Below the pieces are notes generated by a model. That model was not told where the DNA came from. It did not search any database and saw only the letters and a list, made by a program, of their open reading frames with translations. Shown in pieces: positions 35,901 through 44,730 of a DNA stretch of 64,000 nt. Position numbers and translations under genes: made by a program. The DNA is taken from assembly GCA_041821265.1 (NCBI GenBank), contig JBGUEQ010000022.1, positions 1 to 64,000 of the forward strand, given 5' to 3'. This DNA is from Lachnotalea sp041821265. Its GTDB lineage: Bacteria > Bacillota > Clostridia > Lachnospirales > Lachnospiraceae. Numbering within the stretch: position 1 is the first letter of the stretch; each line of letters begins with the position of its first letter.

Positions 35901-38299
35901 TATTTGTAGATCCAAAAGTGGATTTAGATTTCTTCTGCGAGAAAGAAGCTACTAGTGATTTGTTAATTATTCATTACAGCGATCAGTATACATCTAGTAG
36001 TGGATACGATGCAATTACTGTTACGCATAAATCAAAACAATATGCTGAAGTTATAAAGGAGTTTTTAAAAGAAAAAGGTGTTGCAGCTGGATTAGAGGAC
36101 GTTCACAATATCATAAATCTTTTTAATGCTATTAACGGCGATTGGCTATTACGATTAGTATCATCAAAGAAGAATGTAGGAAATCAAGACAGTACATTTA
36201 GTCGTGAAAAAATTAGTATAGTTGCGGCAATTAAATTTATGTTGGCATATTTGAAACATGAAGATATGCTATGGGTTCCTATTTCAATGGAAGAGATGTT
36301 AAGAGTGTCAGGTAGCGCAGGGTTGGCGCAGAGTGAGAGTGTTTTATCTGCGAAAAACCTGGGATTTGATAAAGGTGCAACTTGTGATGATTTATTGATG
36401 ATTGGTTTAAGAGTGAAAGATGATAAACCGGTTGTGTATCTGTATCCAACAGAGGTGAAGACTGGTAATAATGACTCAAGTGTTATTAAAAAAGCTTTAG
36501 AACAGGCGTCTAAGACCGCTGAAGGCTTTGAAAAAGCATTAACACCTACGGATGGCAATTTTACGAATATTTCGACTAAAGTAAACAGGAATTTTATGAT
36601 GCAATTAGTGGTGACTAGCTGTAAGAAAATGCAAGTATATCATGTAGACGATTCTCAAGATTGGAATATCGTATTAGACAGGTTTAGAGAAGCATTATTG
36701 AATGAAGATTATGAGATAAGTACTGATATTCGTGAAGTGCTTGGTAAAGGAGCTGTATTATCATTTAAAAAGGATGTAGTGACAAGAAAATCATCTTATA
36801 AAGGAGACGTAATTAATTTTATTGAAATGCCTGAAAAGGACGAATATGCATTAATTTTAAAGGATGCTGTAAGTATTGCTGAAATTGTTAAGGCAGAAGA
36901 TCCAGAATTTATTAAATTTGCAGGTGTTGAACTTAGCAACATTACTGGGGATCTTACTGGTTTGAATCCTACTTTAATTGATATGGAAGATCTTTCTGGA
37001 AGCAATGATGGAATAACAAGCGATGGCCAAATCCCTGTTGATAGTACTTCTATTAATGAGGAAACAGAAAAAGTTGACGTTGAGGAAGAAGAAAATGAGT
37101 CTGAAAAATTTTTTGATGATGGGTTAGGAATAAAAGTTGACTTTGGTACAAATTTACAAGATGGAAAAGAGTTAGTTTGGAGACCAAATAATACAGATGC
37201 AGTATTTCATACCAATACGGGAATTATAGGTACTATGGGTACTGGTAAAACACAATTCACACAATCACTAATTGCTCAGATTTATAGGGATAAGGGAAAA
37301 AATGTAGCATCCGATGATATTGGTATTTTGATTTTTGACTATAAAGGTGATTATAACGAGAATAAGAAAGATTTTATGATAGCTACTGATGCAAAAATTT
37401 ACAAACCATATCACTTACCTTTTAATCCATTAACCTTATCATGGTCTGGTTTACCTAAGCCTTTATTGCCTGTACATACAGCAAACACATTTGTAGATAC
37501 TCTTGCAAAAGTATATCCAAGCCTTGGACCAAAGCAGAAGAGTATTTTGTTGAATTGCATTGATTCAGCTTATGGAATGTGTAGTATAAGGAAAGCGGAT
37601 CAAAGTACTTGGAAAAATGAACCACCAACATTCAGCAATGTATATCAAATATATGATAATGATGAAGAGATTAAAAAGGGTGATGTATTGGATGCGGCTC
37701 TTCAGAAAATTGCAATGTTTGAAATATTTGAGCCAATAGCATCAAAGACACAATCACTCTTTGATTTGCTGCACGGTGTTGTTGTTATTGATTTGTCTGG
37801 GTATGATTCAGATATACAAAATTTAGTTGTAGCGATTACTCTAGATTTGTTTTATTCACAAATGCAGGCAGCAGGTCACAGTAAATTGAATGGTAATTTA
37901 AGGCAATTAAACAAGGTGGTATTGGTTGACGAAGCTGACAATTTCTTGAGGGAAGGATATCCTTCTTTACGAAAAATATTGAAAGAGGGAAGAGAGTTTG
38001 GCGTGGGTACAATTCTTTCTACGCAGTTCTTAAAGCATTTTATTACCAAGGAAGAAGATTATTCAAAATATATTTTAACTTGGATAGTACATAATGTGGC
38101 TGATTTAAATCCAGCTGACGTTCGCTTTGTATTCAATTCGCAGACAGGAAGCACACAAGAAACCCAATTATGTAGCAACATTAGAAATTTGAAAAAGCAT
38201 GAAAGTATTGTAAAAATGGGAAATTCAGAAGCTCCTATTTATATTAGAGACAAGGCTTTTTGGGAGTATTTTAATGATCAAAAATCGAATTTTACATGA
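32963..38299 (+). CDS. dptH: Phosphorothioation-dependent restriction protein DptH (ATPase/translocase)
   Basis: DptH (DndH) is the large motor subunit. The 1778-residue protein ends in an HerA/FtsK-like ATPase with Walker A GTMGTGKTQ near residues 1423-1431 and Walker B VVLVDEADNFL near 1650. A highly acidic linker (VDVEEEENESEKF) separates this from the long N-terminal part, which has no recognisable motif. The start is taken as ATG 32963, spaced 9 bases from GGAG inside dptG; in-frame ATG 32954 and TTG 32930 lack a properly placed ribosome site. Transcription probably ends or is tuned near the palindrome at 38306-38353. Confidence 0.93.
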   Translation: MLKEFYDFIANRVNIYFQNLSDKHLLPKGESYCLKLDDEKMVSEVNDALKKTAYNSSIIGDYKYNGVYETFTLKLKNDEIVIAAQCNGMTSDFLGATLRNAANEANLAILMISANPIDSALSGTRDMAASGMPFHANSLIAEITAMINNSDQLTELEKYILQFELERREEDVFSDKSSLFEYKELLAIMGSGAIRKGDFTGFRLFSVDGKCDYSNSSKNQIYRELKENHALFEKVDRSVRFGNVENDLNADFEDKFLGTIEKSKNKDLENWSAGFSYQQMQTAMDKKQSSKANPLLIENSNISAYYQMPFNSYMENETLFIRNDSSMTGKKRAKSIIVFDKDKNGTVSLHVECNVKILQSNILADDANVIREGKDLTFEFNQSGIHFHKIELKDEENSITYVFKVCILDISANYLIPTIKTSYSIDYKANKKNCRIRLLGVGIDLTFNTTGDDLTSVKLEDANLYSCTYNDRLHIYSSEEELSNFGNGIKIDVNFAGTVVPFTLYPDEVKNSEIIGRKILKKKLAKKSGFTFVDSKQIYRGTQEYFAKENLLKELKLEQKIVDEQILCGECVYFDNINQMRLSSVDLKIPSQLESSYLTLLEKYREEQTIPTLAFITDEFIILIKLYLEAFWNCFENLNEMDSLTVEQENVLRLGTIYVNDGEKELLLTPLHPINMAYQLMLVNEEGMDKAADVVIDRLHSLNLLPYIKVGKKTFKVSEQMYSMEWKHYAPVENKRYMGSRKYVPKLVEEKITEFIAHFKYIFEDIGNREIIINLVNMGDCSEVLQGIAQYFIKALNKNADIEKLTKFQMHIYTSDSKNNAFSNIKEYSRLKKYLREMKLSISAGTAMSDLEGIISKKVSCYFHQDDNNCYEYSHITFYEMESEVNAEYAAMNQIDTGVSLSGILSGISSGKYGQKYRTGYGSKYSKNNELISLAEKYNALVRVGTSGNPYQSGIGISTQIDTIADEKMEHIYDCSNWVVFVDPKVDLDFFCEKEATSDLLIIHYSDQYTSSSGYDAITVTHKSKQYAEVIKEFLKEKGVAAGLEDVHNIINLFNAINGDWLLRLVSSKKNVGNQDSTFSREKISIVAAIKFMLAYLKHEDMLWVPISMEEMLRVSGSAGLAQSESVLSAKNLGFDKGATCDDLLMIGLRVKDDKPVVYLYPTEVKTGNNDSSVIKKALEQASKTAEGFEKALTPTDGNFTNISTKVNRNFMMQLVVTSCKKMQVYHVDDSQDWNIVLDRFREALLNEDYEISTDIREVLGKGAVLSFKKDVVTRKSSYKGDVINFIEMPEKDEYALILKDAVSIAEIVKAEDPEFIKFAGVELSNITGDLTGLNPTLIDMEDLSGSNDGITSDGQIPVDSTSINEETEKVDVEEEENESEKFFDDGLGIKVDFGTNLQDGKELVWRPNNTDAVFHTNTGIIGTMGTGKTQFTQSLIAQIYRDKGKNVASDDIGILIFDYKGDYNENKKDFMIATDAKIYKPYHLPFNPLTLSWSGLPKPLLPVHTANTFVDTLAKVYPSLGPKQKSILLNCIDSAYGMCSIRKADQSTWKNEPPTFSNVYQIYDNDEEIKKGDVLDAALQKIAMFEIFEPIASKTQSLFDLLHGVVVIDLSGYDSDIQNLVVAITLDLFYSQMQAAGHSKLNGNLRQLNKVVLVDEADNFLREGYPSLRKILKEGREFGVGTILSTQFLKHFITKEEDYSKYILTWIVHNVADLNPADVRFVFNSQTGSTQETQLCSNIRNLKKHESIVKMGNSEAPIYIRDKAFWEYFNDQKSNFT

Positions 38300-38305
38300 T
38301 TTAGA

Positions 38306-38353
38306 TTGACAAAAAGACTATACGTAAGTATACTACTTACGTATAGTCTTTTT
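38306..38353 (+). promoter_or_regulatory. dndB promoter embedded in a perfect 20-bp inverted repeat
   Basis: TTGACA (38306-38311) and TATACT (38329-38334) are exactly 17 bases apart. The arms 38311-38330 and 38334-38353 are perfect complements with only a 3-base centre, so the -10 box lies at the hub of the palindrome. The RNA form ends in five T and could also terminate dptH transcription. TACG and CGTA half-sites occur on each arm. A regulator bound here would occlude the promoter. Confidence 0.85.
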
Positions 38354-38366
38354 ATGAGGTGAAAAT

Positions 38367-39437
38367 ATGAAATTTACATATCAGTTCCCGGCTGTTAAGG
38401 GAAAACAGGCAGGTAATGATTTTTATACAACAATGGTTCCATTGAAATTATTGCAGAAATTATTCCCTGAGCCAGAAGAAATTGTGTCTCCAGAACATAG
38501 AGCACAAAGAAGATTGAATGAAAGCAGGATACCAGCTATAAAGAAGTATATTTTGGATAATCCTGAGACATATGTTTTTTCAGCGTTAGCAGCCTCCATT
38601 GATGGAAATTATTCCTTTGAAGAACCAATTGACAATATTGCCGAGTTGGGAATTCTAAGAGTTGATATGGATGCTGTTTTTTTAATTAACGATGGACAAC
38701 ATAGAAAAGCAGCGATAATTACAGCGCTATTAGAAAGACCAGAAATAGGAGAAGAAACAATACCTATTGTATTTTTTAAAGATAATGGTTTGCAAAGAAG
38801 TCAGCAAATGTTTACTGATTTGAATAAGCATGCTGTAAAAACATCGAATTCTATCGCAGAGCTATATGATGGAAGAGATGATTTGGCAATGCTAACAAAA
38901 AAATGTATTGAAAATAATGTATTCTTAAATAGATATACCGATAAAGAAAAGGATAATCTTGGCAAGTTTTCGGCGATGCTTTTTTCACTAAATACATTTT
39001 ATAAAGCGAATAAGCGAATATTAGGGAAAGCAAGTATTACTGATGAAAACAAAGCGTTTATATCGGAGTATTGGAGTGAAATCTCAAATGATATTTTGCT
39101 TTGGAATGAATTGTCTAAAGGTGAAATTACAAAAGTTGAGCTAAGAGAAAATTATCTTGTATGCCAGGCAGTAGTAATTGAAGCATTTGGACAGTTAGGA
39201 AATTATTTTTTCACTAATAAGATTAGTATGAAAGAGCAGTTAATCAAGCTTAAATGGATTGATTGGTCAAGGAGTGCTAAACATTGGTATCTAAGAAATA
39301 TTAATACGAATGGAACAATTATTAAAAATGAACAAGCGGTTTGGTTGACATGTAATGAAATAAAAAAACAGTTGGGAATTCCATTGTCTAGAGAAGAGCA
39401 GGCAAAGGAAAATAAGTTTCAAAAAGGAAAGAGATAA
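38367..39437 (+). CDS. dndB: DNA sulfur modification protein DndB
   Basis: DndB is the transcriptional regulator of phosphorothioate modification genes in studied systems. The 356-residue protein contains the DGQHR motif (109-113) with the following RKAAI helix that defines the DGQHR/DndB family. It is the first gene after the palindromic promoter, fitting autoregulation. dndC starts two bases after its stop. The function in regulation is known from Salmonella DndB; binding here is predicted. Confidence 0.93.
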   Translation: MKFTYQFPAVKGKQAGNDFYTTMVPLKLLQKLFPEPEEIVSPEHRAQRRLNESRIPAIKKYILDNPETYVFSALAASIDGNYSFEEPIDNIAELGILRVDMDAVFLINDGQHRKAAIITALLERPEIGEETIPIVFFKDNGLQRSQQMFTDLNKHAVKTSNSIAELYDGRDDLAMLTKKCIENNVFLNRYTDKEKDNLGKFSAMLFSLNTFYKANKRILGKASITDENKAFISEYWSEISNDILLWNELSKGEITKVELRENYLVCQAVVIEAFGQLGNYFFTNKISMKEQLIKLKWIDWSRSAKHWYLRNINTNGTIIKNEQAVWLTCNEIKKQLGIPLSREEQAKENKFQKGKR

Positions 39438-39439
39438 CT

Positions 39440-40822
39440 ATGAATAGTACTGAATTTGAAGAGTGCGTTGAGATATTAGATGAAATGAAGATGGTATATT
39501 TACATGACAAACGGCCATGGATGATTGGATTTAGTGGAGGCAAAGATTCCACTTTATTGTGTAGCCTTGTTTTTGAGATGCTACAAACTCTTAAACCAGA
39601 AGAAATAACTAAAAAAATATATATCATCTCTTCAGATACAATGGCTGAAAATCCAATAGTAAGAAATTATATGCACAAAATGTCAGATTTAATTGGCGAA
39701 AACGGAAAATATTTGCAGGTTGAAAGTAAAGTAATTAAACCAGAATTAGAAAAGACATTTTGGTCATGTGTAATAGGATTAGGATATCCTACACCAGAAG
39801 CCCCAGGATTTAGATGGTGTACAGATAAATTGAAGATAAGGCCATTGAATAAGTTTGTTACAGAAACTATTAATAACGATGGGGAAATAGTAATGCTATT
39901 AGGGGTGAGAAAGGCTGAGAGTAGTTATAGATCTAGGGGTATTAAGTCTAGAGAAATTGAAGGGAAGTTATTAATCCCTCATACTGACATAGATCATGCA
40001 TATGTATATAATCCACTAACCGAGTTACCGAATAACAAAATATGGGAATATTTGCTAAGTGGAGATGCAAAAACACCTTGGGGTTCTGATAATAAGTACT
40101 TATTTTCACTTTATCAAGGCGAAAATCTTGGCGAAGAAGGTAGTGCACTTGGAGAAGTGGACAAGGATAAGGTCGCAGTTACAGGAAATTCCAGGTTTGG
40201 ATGTTGGGTATGTACAATGGTAAAGGAAGATAAATCTTTAAAGAACTTTATTGATAAAGGTGAGGAATGGCTTATACCATTAAGAGATTTTAGAAATTGG
40301 TTATTAGCCAATAGAGAAAATACGGAATTTAGAGATAAGCGCAGAAGGAACGGCTCAGTATACACTAGAGAAGATGGGGAACTTGGATTTGGTTCGTTCA
40401 GTATGGAAGGCAGACGACGAATTCTTGAAAAATTGTTGAAACTTGAGGTAGAAACAAAATTAGAATTAATTACGATTGAAGAACTAAAAACTATAGATAG
40501 AATGTGGGAAAATGAAGGAGATTTATCTAGAAGAACACTTGTAGAAATGTATTTCAAAATTAAAGGCGAGAGATTACCTTGGGATGAATACAGAATGTCA
40601 TTGTTTTCTGAAGAAACATTTCAAACTATAAAGGATACATGTGATGAGTATGATATAGATTATGAAATGCTATCAAAACTTGTTGTTGTGATCGAAAATA
40701 ATAAGCACTATACAAGAAGTCAGAGAGTAAATAAAGCATTTGATCGAGTTGTTAATGAAGGATGGATACATTATGACAATATCAAAAAAGCAAAGGAAGA
40801 TATAGATAATGAGAATAAATAA
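39440..40822 (+). CDS. dndC: DNA sulfur modification protein DndC
   Basis: DndC is an ATP-pyrophosphatase with an Fe-S cluster that takes part in sulfur transfer to the DNA backbone. The PP-loop SGGKDST is at 32-38. Cysteines for the cluster lie in RWCTDK (about 125) and FGCWVCTMV (about 252-257). The 460-residue length is typical. Its end overlaps dndD by 14 bases. Sulfur must be delivered by a cysteine desulfurase from elsewhere, because no dndA lies here. Confidence 0.95.
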   Translation: MNSTEFEECVEILDEMKMVYLHDKRPWMIGFSGGKDSTLLCSLVFEMLQTLKPEEITKKIYIISSDTMAENPIVRNYMHKMSDLIGENGKYLQVESKVIKPELEKTFWSCVIGLGYPTPEAPGFRWCTDKLKIRPLNKFVTETINNDGEIVMLLGVRKAESSYRSRGIKSREIEGKLLIPHTDIDHAYVYNPLTELPNNKIWEYLLSGDAKTPWGSDNKYLFSLYQGENLGEEGSALGEVDKDKVAVTGNSRFGCWVCTMVKEDKSLKNFIDKGEEWLIPLRDFRNWLLANRENTEFRDKRRRNGSVYTREDGELGFGSFSMEGRRRILEKLLKLEVETKLELITIEELKTIDRMWENEGDLSRRTLVEMYFKIKGERLPWDEYRMSLFSEETFQTIKDTCDEYDIDYEMLSKLVVVIENNKHYTRSQRVNKAFDRVVNEGWIHYDNIKKAKEDIDNENK

Positions 40823-42956
40823 AATAGAACTTTGCAATTTTGGATCATATGCAGGCATAAATACTTTTGAGATTCAGAATTCAAGAAGCAAAAAGAGAAA
40901 TATTGTTTTAATTGGCGGGAAAAATGGTGCTGGAAAAACAACGCTTTTTGATGGCATTAAATTGTGCTTGTATGGACATAAGGCTGAAGGATTCCAAACA
41001 ATAAATGCGTTTTATAGGAAAGATGTAAAAAAGATTTTTAATGATATGTCTAAGTTTGAATCAGGGTCTGAATGTTATATAAAGCTATCGTTTGAAATTT
41101 CCAATGGTCAGGATGAAGATATATATGAAATAAAGAGATCTTGGAATATTTACTCAGGCTTATTGGATGAATTTGAAAGATTTGAAGTAATAAAAAACAG
41201 AAAAATATTAAGTGAAGAAGAATTAGGTGATTTTGATAACTTTTTAATGAACTTAATTCCTCCAGAATTATTTGAATTGTTCTTTTTTGATGGTGAGCAA
41301 ATAGCGGATTTTTTCTTGGATGAGAATGGAAATGAACGATTAAAGAATGCATTTATGATTTTATGCGGATACGATACATTTGACATAATGGAAAAGAACT
41401 TTAAAAGATTACTATTTGGTAAAAAAGTAACAAATGGTCAAGTCGAAATTAATTATTCAACAGCTAAAGATGCTGTTCAGCAGTTAGAAAACGAAATTGC
41501 AAATAATAAAGTGAGATTAAAAGATTTAAAAGATGAGTTTGATGCGCTGAATTCAGAAATAGCAACTTCTGATAAAAGATATAAGCAAGGTGGCGGTGTA
41601 CTTTACGAAGAGTGGAACGAAAAATTTTTAAAGATTAAAGAGGAAGAAAGATTAAGAGAAGACAGAAACGGTTATCTGAAAAGAATGGCCAATGATTTTA
41701 TTCCTTATATTATTGTTAAGGATAATCTTGAAAAATTGAAGAGTCAACTCCAAAATGAGCATGATAAACAACAGATGGAGGCATTACAGAAATCGCTCAA
41801 ATTGTTATTACCTAATGTAATGAAAAAAGTTTATGACAGGTTAGACTGGAAAAGTGATGACGAGTTAACTGATTTGGTTATTGAAGAGTTTGATGCAGAG
41901 ATATTTAATAAAGAGCTTGACAAGATAGATAATATTTTATGTGCTTCAAATGAAGATTTTGATAGTCTGATAAGAGCTATAAATATATACTTGTCAGTTG
42001 AGAAAGAAGAAATTGTTAATGCGCAGAATGATGTTAAAGAGTCAATTATTCGTTCACAGAAACTTAGGGAAGAAATAGAAAAATGTAATATTGAAGGTAT
42101 ACAGACTTATATCGATAAAAAGACATCTTTATTAGAAACTAAGAGTCAAGTGTCGGTACAAATGCAAAACGAAACTGATGAAATAGAAAGCCTAGCTAGA
42201 CGGTATGATGAAGCAATACAAATACTTAAGCGAGAAGAGAAGAAGTTTGAAGACGAAGTTAAAACACAGTCAATTGGAGATTTGGCTGAACGTTCTATTG
42301 CATTTTTAGATTCATTACAGAAGAAATTATATGTAAATGAAATCGCTAAAGTTGAGATACTTTTCATAGAAAAAATCAAAGAATTGGCAAGAAAATCTAA
42401 CTTTATTGATGAAATTAAAATTGACAATGATTTCAATATACATATTTATAAAAATATTACCTTTAATAGTAAAAAAGTATGTAAAAGAATTCATGAGATT
42501 GGTAATGCAGAATATTTGAATGAATATGGTCAGACACACTGTCAAAGTATTTTGAATGTCACAAAAACAAGTAATTTAGACGAATTTGTTATACAATATG
42601 GAAAAACAAATGAAGATTTTTCTGTCTTGCAAGAAATTGATAAATCCAGATTGTCAAAAGGTGAAAAGCAAGTATTTATCATGGCGTTATACTGGTCATT
42701 TATGCATTTAAATCAGCATGAAGTCCCATTCATTATTGATACTCCATTTGCAAGAATTGATTCAGAACATAGAACCAATATTACGAGAAAGTTTTTTATG
42801 GATTTAAATGGGCAGGTCTTTATCTTTTCGACCAATGAAGAAATTAATGGAGAACATCTAAAAATTATGGATAAAAATATACAGTCAACATTTTTACTAG
42901 AAAACACAGATAACAGAAGAACAAATGTTATTGAAAATAAATACTTTGGAGAGTGA
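40809..42956 (+). CDS. dndD: DNA sulfur modification protein DndD (SMC-like ATPase)
   Basis: DndD is an SMC/Rad50-like ATPase thought to nick or open DNA for sulfur insertion. Walker A GGKNGAGKTT is at 36-45, the signature LSKGEKQ is near 615, and Walker B FIIDTPFARID is near 640. A long coiled coil (about 200-520) separates the two ATPase halves. The central CxxC zinc hook of Rad50 is not seen. It overlaps dndC at the start and dndE at the end. Confidence 0.95.
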   Translation: MRINKIELCNFGSYAGINTFEIQNSRSKKRNIVLIGGKNGAGKTTLFDGIKLCLYGHKAEGFQTINAFYRKDVKKIFNDMSKFESGSECYIKLSFEISNGQDEDIYEIKRSWNIYSGLLDEFERFEVIKNRKILSEEELGDFDNFLMNLIPPELFELFFFDGEQIADFFLDENGNERLKNAFMILCGYDTFDIMEKNFKRLLFGKKVTNGQVEINYSTAKDAVQQLENEIANNKVRLKDLKDEFDALNSEIATSDKRYKQGGGVLYEEWNEKFLKIKEEERLREDRNGYLKRMANDFIPYIIVKDNLEKLKSQLQNEHDKQQMEALQKSLKLLLPNVMKKVYDRLDWKSDDELTDLVIEEFDAEIFNKELDKIDNILCASNEDFDSLIRAINIYLSVEKEEIVNAQNDVKESIIRSQKLREEIEKCNIEGIQTYIDKKTSLLETKSQVSVQMQNETDEIESLARRYDEAIQILKREEKKFEDEVKTQSIGDLAERSIAFLDSLQKKLYVNEIAKVEILFIEKIKELARKSNFIDEIKIDNDFNIHIYKNITFNSKKVCKRIHEIGNAEYLNEYGQTHCQSILNVTKTSNLDEFVIQYGKTNEDFSVLQEIDKSRLSKGEKQVFIMALYWSFMHLNQHEVPFIIDTPFARIDSEHRTNITRKFFMDLNGQVFIFSTNEEINGEHLKIMDKNIQSTFLLENTDNRRTNVIENKYFGE

Positions 42957-42958
42957 TT

Positions 42959-43336
42959 ATGAAATTTCGATTAAATACCTCAAAAAGAACAGCAGAAATA
43001 TTTGATGCGTTATATCAGCGTGAATATTTACAGCCATATGCATTAGCCAAAATTGCAATAGCATTATCAATTAAAGAGGGGTTTGTTATTGAAAACCAAT
43101 CACAAGTAAGTGATTCTAATGGACTAGAACTGAATCGCCAAACAATTACTGGTGAAAATGATTCATTATTTAAAGCGTTGATTGAAATGCAAGAAAAGAA
43201 ACACTTATCAGATGAAGAATATTTTCCGGATTATGTTAAGAAGTATATTGATAATGGCGCTATTTTGTTAGAACAAGAATATAAGTATAACAATGATATT
43301 TACATACATTTAGTGAATTTGGAAAAAGGAATTTAG
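42959..43336 (+). CDS. dndE: DNA sulfur modification protein DndE
   Basis: DndE is a small tetrameric protein that binds nicked DNA in the phosphorothioate machinery. The start is ATG 42959 spaced 7 bases from GGAG; a GTG at 42953 overlapping the dndD stop is possible. The 125-residue protein has the family's helical N-terminus (SKRTAEIFDALYQRE) and basic and polar surface. It ends the modification operon, closed by a terminator at 43355. Confidence 0.92.
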   Translation: MKFRLNTSKRTAEIFDALYQREYLQPYALAKIAIALSIKEGFVIENQSQVSDSNGLELNRQTITGENDSLFKALIEMQEKKHLSDEEYFPDYVKKYIDNGAILLEQEYKYNNDIYIHLVNLEKGI

Positions 43337-43354
43337 AGTAAATAGAAATAAAGT

Positions 43355-43385
43355 AAAAACATGGATGTAGCAATCCGTGTTTTTA
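43355..43385 (+). terminator. Intrinsic terminator after dndE
   Basis: AAAAACATGGAT (43355-43366) pairs with ATCCGTGTTTTT (43373-43384) with one G-T pair, ending in T. It separates the Dnd operon from the following PAPS-reductase-family gene. Confidence 0.85.
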
Positions 43386-43438
43386 TTAGAATGTTAATCA
43401 TATTAAACCTATAGGAAATATATAGAAAAGAGACTGAT

Positions 43439-44380
43439 ATGGAAAATTGGCAACTAGAACAATTAAGGAATTTACCACTCGATATAAAAGTTAAAAAAAC
43501 AGAAATAAGAATTAGAGAATGGTATGAGCATTTTAATGGAGATGTATATGTTTCATTTAGTGGAGGTAAAGACAGTACAGTTTTGCTGTATCTAGTAAGG
43601 AGAATGTATCCAGATATAGAGGCTGTTTTTGTTGATACAGGATTAGAATATCCAGAAATAAGGGAGTTCGTGAAATTATTTGATAATGTTAAGTGGTTAA
43701 GGCCTGAAAAAAACTTCAGAAATGTAATAAATGATTACGGATATCCAATAATTGGCAAAAAACAGGCTCGATTTGTTAGAGATTTACAGAATCCAAATGA
43801 AAATAATGAAGCTACTAGAAATTTGAGATTAACAGGTTTAAACAGAAAAGGCGTATTCTGTCCAAGCCAGAAAATCCCGAATAAATGGTTGCCATTGGTT
43901 GATGCACCTTTTAAAGTGTCAGAGCAATGTTGCGATATTATGAAAAAAGGACCAGCACACAAATATGCCAAAGAGAGTGGGAAATATCCATATATTGCGA
44001 CAATGACGGACGAGAGTGCACTTAGAAAGAAAAGTTGGATAGACAATGGATGTAATATGTTTGGCGGTAAAATACCAATGTCTCGTCCAATGAGCTTTTG
44101 GAAAGAAAATGATATTCTGACTTATATAGTTGATAACAAGCTGGATTTAGCAAAATGTTATGGAGATATTATTGTTAAAACAGAAGCAGATAAAGAGAAA
44201 ATATATACAACAACAAAAGAAAAGAGGACTGGTTGTATGTTTTGTATGTTTGGAGTACATCTAGAAGAACACCCCAATAGATTTGAACGTATGAAAGAGA
44301 CACATCCGAATCAGTATGCATATTGTATGAATCAGCTAGGATTAGATCAGGTATTATCATATGTTAATGTGGAGCATTAA
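43439..44380 (+). CDS. PAPS reductase-family (PP-loop) Fe-S protein
   Basis: This 313-residue protein is related to PAPS reductase and more distantly to DndC. The PP-loop is SGGKDST (41-47) and cysteines CC (about 163-164) and GCMFC (about 264-268) look like an Fe-S site. No thioredoxin-interacting C-terminal motif of true assimilatory PAPS reductases is seen. Relatives occur in phages and mobile elements and are of unknown function; an alternative nucleotide or sulfur modification is possible. It is outside the dnd operon, behind a terminator, and its ribosome site is weak. Confidence 0.8.
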   Translation: MENWQLEQLRNLPLDIKVKKTEIRIREWYEHFNGDVYVSFSGGKDSTVLLYLVRRMYPDIEAVFVDTGLEYPEIREFVKLFDNVKWLRPEKNFRNVINDYGYPIIGKKQARFVRDLQNPNENNEATRNLRLTGLNRKGVFCPSQKIPNKWLPLVDAPFKVSEQCCDIMKKGPAHKYAKESGKYPYIATMTDESALRKKSWIDNGCNMFGGKIPMSRPMSFWKENDILTYIVDNKLDLAKCYGDIIVKTEADKEKIYTTTKEKRTGCMFCMFGVHLEEHPNRFERMKETHPNQYAYCMNQLGLDQVLSYVNVEH

Positions 44381-44450
44381 TTTGGATAAGGTTGAATTCC
44401 ATGTGAAATACTATATTCTATATTGAAAGTGAAAGCGGGTGTGTTACTCT

Positions 44451-44693
44451 GTGGGAAAGAAATATGTAGATATAATAACAGAATTTACGGTGGAAGGAAT
44501 ATTAATTCCTAAGGCGCTGAGAAATATAGAAGACAAAATTCAAAATATAGATGAGATTATACACATTGAAGAAAAGTATTATAATCAAAAGGTAGCAATG
44601 ACAAGTTACAAGTGCATAATATCCAATCAAGTGTGCTATTTATATTATATGGGAAATAATACGTGGTTTATGGATGAGATCTTTTTGTGTTAA
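44451..44693 (+). CDS. Small protein paralogous to the one encoded at 46877
   Basis: This 80-residue protein of unknown function shares its beginning (KKYVDIITEFTVEG.LIPKAL versus SKIYVDVFAKFSKEG.LLPQS) and its end (CYLYYMGNNTWF versus KYLYYEGNNMWF) with the protein at 46877. The middle is divergent and one CxxC cysteine pair of the paralog is lost. GTG 44451 is chosen by alignment with the paralog; an earlier GTG at 44439 is also in frame. It stands between the PAPS-reductase-like gene and a bidirectional terminator. Confidence 0.6.
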   Translation: MGKKYVDIITEFTVEGILIPKALRNIEDKIQNIDEIIHIEEKYYNQKVAMTSYKCIISNQVCYLYYMGNNTWFMDEIFLC

Positions 44694-44700
44694 GAAAAAT

Positions 44701-44728
44701 GAAAGCCTGCCAAGTTTGGCAGGCTTTC
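44701..44728. terminator. Bidirectional terminator
   Basis: A perfect 13-base stem (44701-44713 with 44716-44728) separates the small forward gene from the convergent S24 repressor gene. Confidence 0.85.
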
Positions 44729-44730
44729 GA

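Noticed and set aside
36184..36558. 124-codon reverse frame inside dptH
   Set aside because: It is antisense to an intact dptH frame and shows no recognisable motif.
29834..43336. A dndA cysteine desulfurase gene in the locus
   Set aside because: No PLP-type desulfurase motif occurs in any frame between 28.8 and 44.4 kb.
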